Source: Bacteroidales bacterium (GTDB lineage Bacteria; Bacteroidota; Bacteroidia; Bacteroidales; Bacteroidaceae). From it: DNA of 61,000 nt. Below the pieces are notes generated by a model, which ran no database searches, was not told the DNA's origin, and worked only from the letters and a program-made list of their open reading frames with translations. The position numbers and the translations under genes are program-made. Shown here piece after piece: positions 14,803 to 22,150 of the stretch. Each line of letters starts with the position of its first letter. The stretch's first letter is position 1. Location: the NCBI GenBank assembly GCA_022772475.1, contig JALEZQ010000011.1:1-61000 (forward strand), given 5' to 3'.

Positions 14803-17124
14803 TCAGAGCGCCAGTTTGAGGCCGACGAAGAGGGAGCGGGGGAGCGAGGGGCCATAGATGTAGCCTGAGTCGCGGTCCGGACCTTGGTCGAAGTCGGACT
14901 GGTAACTGTTGAAGACGTTCTGCACGCCGGCGGAGAGGGTCAGCGTGGAGTAGTCGAAGACGCGCCAGGCGTAGGACAGTTTCAGTCCGAGGTCAGCGAA
15001 GGCCGGTGTGCGTACGGCGCAGTCGGTCGGCGTACCGGAGCCCGCCATGTGCTGGACGGTCATCGGACCGGTGAACGTGCCGTGGGCCGATAGCGTGAGG
15101 CGCTTGGTCGGGGTGTACTGCAATGTGAGGTAGCCGTAGGCGTCGGGCGTGCGGAACAGGCGGCGCACGGCGGGGACGTCGGGGTTGTCGCTCCACTGCT
15201 CGGGACGCTTGTAGCGCGACTGCTGCCAGGTGGCGCCCACCTGCGTCTGCCACTGACGCCCGATGGCCACGCGGCCCTCGATGTTGACGCCCCACACGCG
15301 GGCCCCGTCGCCGTTCTGGCGCTCGAGCACCTGGTTGCCATGGGCATCGACGCGGTCGAGCTCACGCAGGACGAAGACATCGCGCAGGTCGGTGTAGAAA
15401 CCCTCGACGAGCACGTTGGTCTGCACATTGCCGAAGGCATGATACCAGTCGGCCGAGGCACTGATGCTCTGGCTGCTCTCCTCTTTCAGCCCGTCGGCCA
15501 GCACCGTCACCACGCGGTCGCCACCGACGACGGCAACGTGGAAGTCTTCGTCATAAGCCTGTGGTGAGCGGAAGCCCGTGCTGTAGGACAGGCGCAGATT
15601 GAGGTCGCGCGAGGGGTTGTAGCGCAGGTTGGCGCGGGGCGAGACGATGACGTGGTCGATGAGGGAGTGCTTGTCCAGACGTGCACCGACGAGGAAGCCC
15701 CAGCGGTCGGTGCGCCACTCGTTCTGCAGGTAGCCCGAGAAGATGTTGACGCGCTGCAGGACGTCGTGGTCGTAGCCGAGAGTGACGTCGTGGAGATAAT
15801 TGTAGTTGTGCTCCACGCCGCCCACCATCTCGGCGGGCATGAACAGGCAGTGGTCGAAGAGGTGCGTCCACTGTCCGCCGGAGACGACGACGAGGTCGGT
15901 GGTGCGCCCATAGGCATTGGGGTCGCACTGGCTGCCGTAGTAGCTCTTACGTGCCGTGCTCTGCAGGGACGAGAAGATGTTCCACTTGTCGTTGCCGCTG
16001 CTGCTCCATCCGTTGTAGGAGGCATCGGCGGCATGTACGTCGTGCTCCGTCTGCTCGGCCACGAGGGCGTTGTGAGGCTGCTGTTTGAGCCGGTCGCCGC
16101 CGCGGCGGTATTCGTGCGTGGTGTGATACTCCAGGGTGAGTCGTGAGCGCTCGCCGGTGCGCAGGAAATTTTTCACGCCGATGGTCTTCGAGACCAGTTC
16201 GGGCACCTCGGTGAAGCCGTCGCCGTCGTGATCGTAGCCCTTGCGGTTGCGGCTCTGGGCATAGATGAAGGCCCCCAGCCGCTGGTTGTCGCTGACGATG
16301 GAGCCGTTGAGGGTGGTATTCTGGTCGAGGGCGCCAGAGATGCCGACGGAGGTCACGGTGTGGGCCACCTCGGCGCCGTTCTGTGCCGGGGCGCGGGTGA
16401 TGACGTTGATGGTGCCGCCGATGGCCGAGCTGCCGAAGAGCGCCGAACCGCCGCCACGCATCACCTCGACGCGCTCAATCATATTGGCGGGTATCTGCTC
16501 CAGGCCATAGACACCGGCCAGGGCCGAGAACACGGGGCGCGAGTTCATCAGCACTTGCGAATAGTGGCCATCGAGGCCGTTGATGCGTACCTGGGTGAAG
16601 CCGCAGTTTTGGCAGTCGTTCTCCACGCGCACGCCGGGCTGGAAATTGAGGCCATCAGCCAGACTGACGGCCCCCACCTCAGTGAGGAGTTTGCTACCCA
16701 GCACCTGGACGAGCGATGCACTGCTGCGACGCAGCACCTCGTTCTTGTTGCCGGTGACGACGACCTGCTCCAGCCCTATCTCATCAGGCAGGAGGGTAAA
16801 CTGCACCTCGACAGTGGTGTTGCGCACCACCGTCACCTGCTTCGACGCCGTGACGTAGCCGACGGCCGAAGCTTCGATGCGGTAGGTGCCTTCGCGCAGA
16901 TTTTTGAGGAAGTAGTGGCCGGTGGCGTCGGTGGTGGTGACGAGGGCCTCGCCCGTGGCGGGGATGAGGCGGATGGTGCTGTAGGGCAGGTGTTCGCCCC
17001 CCTGCTCAACGACGTGTCCCGTGATATGGGCATCGGTCGGCGAGGGCGTCACGGGAGCGGTATGGGCATAGAGCCATTGTGCCGGCACCAGGAGGGCCAG
17101 CAGAAAAGGAAGAATTCTGTGCAT
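14803..17124 (-). CDS. TonB-dependent outer-membrane receptor
   Basis: About 773 residues. A signal peptide (MHRILPFLLALLVPAQWLYA) is followed by a carboxypeptidase-regulatory-like domain (HITGHVVEQGGEHLPYSTIRL, residues 30-115), a TonB-box/plug start (LEQVVVTGNKNEV) and a plug with ERVEVMRGGGSALFGSSAIGGTINVITR. The rest is a beta-barrel ending SLFVGLKLAL with a terminal hydrophobic residue. The plug carries a CQNC pair at residues 171-174 in a tip loop, common in metal- or heme-type receptors. The His-rich protein encoded just upstream supports a metal substrate. ATG 17124 is chosen because it yields the signal peptide; the open frame continues upstream without one. Confidence 0.93.
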   Translation of the reverse strand: MHRILPFLLALLVPAQWLYAHTAPVTPSPTDAHITGHVVEQGGEHLPYSTIRLIPATGEALVTTTDATGHYFLKNLREGTYRIEASAVGYVTASKQVTVVRNTTVEVQFTLLPDEIGLEQVVVTGNKNEVLRRSSASLVQVLGSKLLTEVGAVSLADGLNFQPGVRVENDCQNCGFTQVRINGLDGHYSQVLMNSRPVFSALAGVYGLEQIPANMIERVEVMRGGGSALFGSSAIGGTINVITRAPAQNGAEVAHTVTSVGISGALDQNTTLNGSIVSDNQRLGAFIYAQSRNRKGYDHDGDGFTEVPELVSKTIGVKNFLRTGERSRLTLEYHTTHEYRRGGDRLKQQPHNALVAEQTEHDVHAADASYNGWSSSGNDKWNIFSSLQSTARKSYYGSQCDPNAYGRTTDLVVVSGGQWTHLFDHCLFMPAEMVGGVEHNYNYLHDVTLGYDHDVLQRVNIFSGYLQNEWRTDRWGFLVGARLDKHSLIDHVIVSPRANLRYNPSRDLNLRLSYSTGFRSPQAYDEDFHVAVVGGDRVVTVLADGLKEESSQSISASADWYHAFGNVQTNVLVEGFYTDLRDVFVLRELDRVDAHGNQVLERQNGDGARVWGVNIEGRVAIGRQWQTQVGATWQQSRYKRPEQWSDNPDVPAVRRLFRTPDAYGYLTLQYTPTKRLTLSAHGTFTGPMTVQHMAGSGTPTDCAVRTPAFADLGLKLSYAWRVFDYSTLTLSAGVQNVFNSYQSDFDQGPDRDSGYIYGPSLPRSLFVGLKLAL

Positions 17125-17255
17125 TGGAAGGAAAAGGGTAAAGGTTTCTTTGGTTGTTAGATAAGGGGAGGCCGACGGTGCGTCACAATGTAATGCAGAC
17201 ACACCGTCATGCAGCAGAGGGCGTGTCGGCACATAGGCATGACACACCGTAGGAA

Positions 17256-17621
17256 TCAGGCTGCGGACAGACCAAAGAAAGGCGGGGCGCGGGGCGCAAG
17301 AGGGTGTAACAAGGCGCCACGCACGCGGCCCTTGGACAAACGCGGCCAAGGGCAGATGACCGTGCGCACAGGCACGGTGAGCACCGGCGCCGCCGGCGGC
17401 GTGGTCAGCGCGGCGCCCATCAGCGCAAAGGCCGCCACCTGGTGGGCGTTGGCATGCTGGTGCGGCGCCGAATAGGGATGGGAGTGGGCCACCTTCTGCC
17501 CGTCCACATAGTGGGTATGCACGAAGGCCGTGCTACCTATATACAGGTAGCAGAAGGCGCAGGCCGTCAGCAGAGCAAGCAGACGGACGTGCAGAGGATA
17601 TGGACGGTGGTGACGGGCCAT
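17256..17621 (-). CDS. Histidine-rich membrane-anchored protein, probable metal partner
   Basis: About 121 residues from ATG 17621: a basic N-terminus, a hydrophobic segment (LLALLTACAFCYLYIGS), then a His cluster FVHTHYVDGQKVAHSHPYS followed by HQHANAHQ. This pattern occurs in short Bacteroidales proteins near TonB receptors and suggests binding of Zn2+ or a similar ion. It precedes the receptor by 131 bp on the same strand, and a TAAATTTG box lies 84 bp upstream of the ATG. An in-frame GTG at 17702 would lie within the promoter and is rejected. The role in metal uptake or sensing is inference. Confidence 0.65.
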   Translation of the reverse strand: MARHHRPYPLHVRLLALLTACAFCYLYIGSTAFVHTHYVDGQKVAHSHPYSAPHQHANAHQVAAFALMGAALTTPPAAPVLTVPVRTVICPWPRLSKGRVRGALLHPLAPRAPPFFGLSAA

Positions 17622-17704
17622 CGGGGCGGGTTGGTGTGAGGATGCTATCCGCAGGGATAGCAGCGCAGAAGAATGGCGCCGGGATGCGCCGGCGTTTATC
17701 ACTG

Positions 17705-17712
17705 CAAATTTA
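17705..17712 (-). promoter_or_regulatory. Minus-7 box (TAAATTTG) for the His-rich/TonB receptor pair
   Basis: On the minus strand TAAATTTG matches TAnnTTTG and lies 84 bp upstream of ATG 17621. The region 20 bp further upstream has TTTCC rather than TTG, so the minus-33 element is weak, leaving room for regulation. Confidence 0.5.
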
Positions 17713-17838
17713 CGAAAAAATCAGCACGTGGGGAAATCTCTGCGGGGTGCCTCATGGCGGCAGCACCGGCAAGAAAACGCCACGGGCCGGACGTGGAGGT
17801 CCGGCCCGTGGTGGGATGAGGGTATGTGCAGAGCAGCA

Positions 17839-20499
17839 TCAGTTGGGGAAGGTTGGCTTGCTCTGGAAGTAGTCCGGCGAGTTGGAGATGGCCACTACCA
17901 TCTCTTCGCTGAGTTCCTTGAGGGTGCCGTTGGCCACGAGGGCGTCCATGTCGGCCTTGAACTCGTCATAGGCGGCGGGGGTGAAAATCTGCCAACCGTT
18001 GCCGTAGTCGCCAATGTAGAGGGCGGTCTGACGGAGGAAGCCCCAGCGCTCGAAGTAGGGGAAGAGGTTGTAGCCGGTGAGGCGGCTGCACTTCACAATC
18101 CAGTTGAGGATGTAGGGCATGTTGTTGTTCCACGTCGAGCAGTGGGCCTCAGTGATGTACTTGCACCAAACGGAGTTGGGGAAGAGCTGGTTGAGCTTGG
18201 CTATGGCGCCGTTCTTGTTGTTGTTCTGGGCAGCGGCGACGAGCTCATACTTGTCGTAGCCACCGCTCTTCTCGACGGTGGAACCGCCTTCCTGGTCGGT
18301 CTGGCGCAGGGCTTCGTACCAGTCGGGGGCGAAGTCGGGGAAGCCGTTGCGGGTGAAGTAAACATAGAGCATGATGAAGGGGCAGAGGGTCTCGCCGACG
18401 CCAACCTCGTTGATGCTGAGGGCGCGGTACTTGTTGACCGAGACGGGATAGATGGTGTCATTCTTCATCTCGTTGACAAGGGCGGCGTAGTCGGGGCACC
18501 AGCTTACTTCGGGCGAACTGTTGTAGGCAGCCTTACGGGGACTGCTGTTGAGGGTGACGCCGGAGAGGTTGTTGTCGATAAAGTGCCGGCGCGCGCTGGC
18601 CCAGTTGTTGATTTTGTCCGACTTGCGGTAGCCCATCTTCATGATGTTATAGTAGGAGTTGACATTGTTGGTCACCTCGTTGACGCCCTTCCAGCAGAAG
18701 TAGGGGTGCATCTGGTGCTGGTGGCCCCACTCGTGGCTCAGACCCCAGATGGCGTCGTCGTCGTTGTTGACCAGGGTGTTGCAGTTGAGCACGCGGCGCT
18801 CCTGGTCCTGATGGAACGATACGCCCATGCCGCCCTGGAACATGTAGTAGGTGTAGTTGACGTAGGCGAAGGTGCGGTTTTCGGGCAGGCGGTTGTACTT
18901 GGTAAAGCCGAGTACGTCGTGCTCCCACTGGATGAGGGAGTCGATGACGTTGATGTACTGGCGATAGCCCTTGGCACCGGTGATACTCTTGCAGTACTTG
19001 TTGAGACCTTCGGATGACCATACGCTGTGCACCTTCTTACCCACGACATCCATGTGGCTGTTGGGGGCGTTGGCGGTGAGGGCGTCCATCTCGTCGTTGG
19101 TCTTGTCGGCAGAGAGGTAGCCGTTGACTACGCCGTTGATGAAGTGGACCTTCACGTCGGGATAGGCGTCGGGGTCGGCCACGTCGTCATAGACGATGTA
19201 GGCCAGAGCGTGGTAGGCCTGGCAGTAGGCATCCTTGTAGGAGATGGTCTTCTCGGGGTTGTACTGGATGACGTTGAGGCCGTTCTGCAGGGTGAAGGTG
19301 GTCACCTGCGGGTTGCCGCCGTTGAAGTTGCCACCGACGTAGCCGTTGTACCAGGCGATGAGGCGGAGCTTGAGGCTCTTCTCAGCGGGCAGGCCGCTCA
19401 CCATGATGGCGTGCGAGCCGGGGCCGTAGGAGATGCCGGTGACGCCGGGGTTCTGGTCGTAGAGCTTACCGGGGCAGTTCCACAGGCTGGACAGCGTGTT
19501 GACGTTGAGCAGGCAGGGGAAGGTGGCCACGCGGTAGTCGGTGGTGTACTGGCCGTTGAAGATCTTCGTGGCGAGGCTCTTGACGAAGGGATTCTTGATG
19601 CGGTCGATGTCGTCGGCGGTGACGCCCTCGCGGAGCGTGGAATAGACGTCGTCGGCAAAGATGCTGAACTCGCTGACGCCCTCGGAGCGCTTGCGGAACT
19701 CCATCTCGGCGCAGGTGGCGAAGTCGCCCTGACCTGTGAGCACCTCAAACTTCACCGCGGCGGGGTTGGCCAGACCGCCCTCGCCAAAGTTGATGGTCTG
19801 GGTGCTGGAACCAAAGCCCCAGTTGTAATCGTTATAGAGGCGGAAGTCGGCATCACCCTGCTGTTTGACATAGACCTTGACGTGACCGAAGTTGCCGTTG
19901 CTATTGCCATCCTGACGGGGCACGTAGTTGATATAGTCGATACGGTCCACGTTGGAGAAGGTGTAGGTGAGGATGGCGGGGTTGGTCTCGGAGACGACGA
20001 ACTTGTTTGTGCCGTAGGCTGTGTGCCAGAGGGTGGAGGTATTGCCGTCGAGGGTGTAGGAGGCCGGGCCGTCGTAGGTGCCCGAGGCGTGGGAGTTGTC
20101 GGTGGCGCCGGAGGGCTTCACCTCGATGTCCGTGGGGATGCTGAGGGCTGAGGCATCGGCCTGCTGGGTGAGGATGATGGTCTGGCTGACGCCCTTCTCG
20201 TCGTTCGACAGCGTGATGAGGGCCACGCGTTCCTGGCTGTTGTAGTTGGGCTGGATGTGGATGAGCAGAGTGCCGCCGTCGCCCTTGCGGATGGTAGCCC
20301 ACTCCTGGTCGCAAGCCACCTCATAGTCCACGTTGGCCTGTACGTTGAGGCACAGGGTGCGCTCCAGATAGGAGCACTTCTGCACGTGCGGGGTGACAAT
20401 CATGGGATGGGCTTCCGCGGTGTTCTGCGCGATGGCAGGTGCCGTGCCGAGGGTGGCAGCCAGTCCCAGAGTGTAGAATATGTGGTTGATTCTTTTCAT
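17839..20499 (-). CDS. M60-like metalloprotease (mucinase), copy 1
   Basis: The 886-residue protein has a signal peptide (MKRINHIFYTLGLAATLGTAPAIA), a BACON-like N-terminal domain (residues 30-120, with WATIRKGDGGTLLIHIQPNYN), an F5/8-type discoidin domain (about 125-275, TLDGNTSTLWHTAY) and an M60/enhancin-like catalytic domain. The zinc motif is HEWGH at 589-593 in LSHEWGHQHQ, with a downstream ENN-rich segment. Members of this family cleave mucin backbones near O-glycans at the cell surface. It is the last gene of a three-gene minus-strand operon; copy 2 at 22151 shares the same layout. Confidence 0.9.
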   Translation of the reverse strand: MKRINHIFYTLGLAATLGTAPAIAQNTAEAHPMIVTPHVQKCSYLERTLCLNVQANVDYEVACDQEWATIRKGDGGTLLIHIQPNYNSQERVALITLSNDEKGVSQTIILTQQADASALSIPTDIEVKPSGATDNSHASGTYDGPASYTLDGNTSTLWHTAYGTNKFVVSETNPAILTYTFSNVDRIDYINYVPRQDGNSNGNFGHVKVYVKQQGDADFRLYNDYNWGFGSSTQTINFGEGGLANPAAVKFEVLTGQGDFATCAEMEFRKRSEGVSEFSIFADDVYSTLREGVTADDIDRIKNPFVKSLATKIFNGQYTTDYRVATFPCLLNVNTLSSLWNCPGKLYDQNPGVTGISYGPGSHAIMVSGLPAEKSLKLRLIAWYNGYVGGNFNGGNPQVTTFTLQNGLNVIQYNPEKTISYKDAYCQAYHALAYIVYDDVADPDAYPDVKVHFINGVVNGYLSADKTNDEMDALTANAPNSHMDVVGKKVHSVWSSEGLNKYCKSITGAKGYRQYINVIDSLIQWEHDVLGFTKYNRLPENRTFAYVNYTYYMFQGGMGVSFHQDQERRVLNCNTLVNNDDDAIWGLSHEWGHQHQMHPYFCWKGVNEVTNNVNSYYNIMKMGYRKSDKINNWASARRHFIDNNLSGVTLNSSPRKAAYNSSPEVSWCPDYAALVNEMKNDTIYPVSVNKYRALSINEVGVGETLCPFIMLYVYFTRNGFPDFAPDWYEALRQTDQEGGSTVEKSGGYDKYELVAAAQNNNKNGAIAKLNQLFPNSVWCKYITEAHCSTWNNNMPYILNWIVKCSRLTGYNLFPYFERWGFLRQTALYIGDYGNGWQIFTPAAYDEFKADMDALVANGTLKELSEEMVVAISNSPDYFQSKPTFPN

Positions 20500-20536
20500 T
20501 TGTTTGGTGTGTTTTGATAATCTGAAAGACGGGGGC

Positions 20537-22096
20537 TTACTTCACGATGGCCTTGACGCCGCCAGCCACGTACATGCCGGCGGGCAGGTTGATGGTGACG
20601 GTGCCGCTGACGGTGCCGCTCCATACCTGTTTGCCGTCGATAGATACGATATTGACGGCGGCAGCATCCTGCGACGACATCTGCAGCTGGCCCTTCATGC
20701 CCACTACGGTGAGGGTCTTGCCTGTCTCTACCTCAGCCTGACCGATGCCGGTTACCATGTCAGAGCCGATGGCGATGGGCGTGGTGTCAACGTAGTAGTC
20801 GGGATAGAGTTTGTTGCCCTGGATGCGTGCATAGACCTTGCCGTGCGGGGTGAAGAAGGCGGTCTTACCGTTGGAGTAGTAGTAGTCGTTGGGAGCGGAC
20901 GAGGTGGTACCCTTGGTCAGGAGCGTCTCGTTGCCTTCGGCGTCAACGGCAATCCAGTTGATGACAGCCTCGGGCGTACCCGACGAGGTTTCGGTCACAC
21001 CGATGTAGCGCAGGTCGTTGAGGTTGAGGATGGAGGTTGCGCTGGTGCGTTCGGCCCAGGTAACGACGGGCATGTAGGGCACGCCGTCGGCCGAGGTCTG
21101 CACGTTCTCATACTTGGAGATGTCGTGGCGGGCCTGGGGCATGAAGGAGAGGTAGCCGGGTTTCTGGGCCGATTTGGGCAGGCTGTTGAAGGTAAGGCTG
21201 TTGCCCTCGATGGCCAGTGTGCTCAGACGGGTCGATGCGGGCAGGACGAGCTGGGTGATGGCGTTGTTGGCCACAGACAGGTCGTAGAGCGAGGCCGAAG
21301 CAGAGAGGTCCATCTTGTTGCGGATTTTGTTGTTGTCGGCCACGAGCTGCTGCAGGGTGGCGATGCCCGAGGGCAGGGTGAGGGAGGTCAGGGCATTGTC
21401 AGAGCATACCAGGGTGGTGATGTTCTTGCACGAGCTGATGGGCAGCGACTTGAGGGCGTTGCCTGCGCAGTTGAGCATATCGAGTTTGGAGTTGCTCGAC
21501 AGGTAGATGGTGGAGTACTTGTTGTACGAGATGTCGGCGCTGGTGAGCGAGGCGGTGCGGATGACGAAGGTGCCGCTCAGGCTGTTGTTCGAGACGTTGA
21601 AGTTTTCGATGCTCTTCAGGTCGTTCTCGGGATAGGAGGGGTTGGTGTACTCGATGGTGGTCAGGGCATTGTTCGAGGCGTTGAAGTCCGTCAGTTGCTC
21701 CATGCCCTTGAGGCTGATAGTGGTCAGTTCGTTGTTCTGCACGTAGAGCGACTTGAGGCCCTTGGCGCCCTCCAGGTCGATGGCGGTCAGGCCGCAGCCG
21801 GCGCAGGAGAGCATGTCCCACATGTCATCGCCCGTGATGGTAATCTGGCTGCCCTTGACGGTGCCCGTGACTTCGCGGATGGCATCGCGGCCGGTGTTGT
21901 AGGCCACGGGGTTGCCATCACCCCAATCGACGGTGACGCCTTCGTAGGTGTGGTTGACGAGCAGCGTGATTTCCGAGCCGACAGCCTTGCCGGTTGTCAG
22001 TTTGACGATACGCTCAGTCTGGGCGGCAGCAGAAAGGGAGCCTGCCACGATACCCGTAGCGAGGAGCGCGGAAATTTGGAAAAGGTTCTTACGCAT
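20537..22096 (-). CDS. Secreted leucine-rich-repeat protein
   Basis: The 519 residues comprise a signal peptide (ending AGSLSAAAQ), a short PKD-like start (TVDWGDGNPVAYN), and about eight 20- to 23-residue leucine-rich repeats of the 'LTTISLKGMEQLTDFNASNNA' kind between residues 90 and 290. The C-terminal domain ends NLPAGMYVAGGVKAIVK, a sorting-type tail. LRR proteins of this sort usually bind host proteins or glycans. It lies between two M60 proteases (54 bp and 37 bp gaps) in one operon, so it probably helps them dock on mucin. No enzymatic motif is seen. Confidence 0.82.
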   Translation of the reverse strand: MRKNLFQISALLATGIVAGSLSAAAQTERIVKLTTGKAVGSEITLLVNHTYEGVTVDWGDGNPVAYNTGRDAIREVTGTVKGSQITITGDDMWDMLSCAGCGLTAIDLEGAKGLKSLYVQNNELTTISLKGMEQLTDFNASNNALTTIEYTNPSYPENDLKSIENFNVSNNSLSGTFVIRTASLTSADISYNKYSTIYLSSNSKLDMLNCAGNALKSLPISSCKNITTLVCSDNALTSLTLPSGIATLQQLVADNNKIRNKMDLSASASLYDLSVANNAITQLVLPASTRLSTLAIEGNSLTFNSLPKSAQKPGYLSFMPQARHDISKYENVQTSADGVPYMPVVTWAERTSATSILNLNDLRYIGVTETSSGTPEAVINWIAVDAEGNETLLTKGTTSSAPNDYYYSNGKTAFFTPHGKVYARIQGNKLYPDYYVDTTPIAIGSDMVTGIGQAEVETGKTLTVVGMKGQLQMSSQDAAAVNIVSIDGKQVWSGTVSGTVTINLPAGMYVAGGVKAIVK

Positions 22097-22150
22097 TTTG
22101 AATAGGTTTGTAGGGTGTGTGATTATTTCGTTGTTTGGATAAGGTATCGC

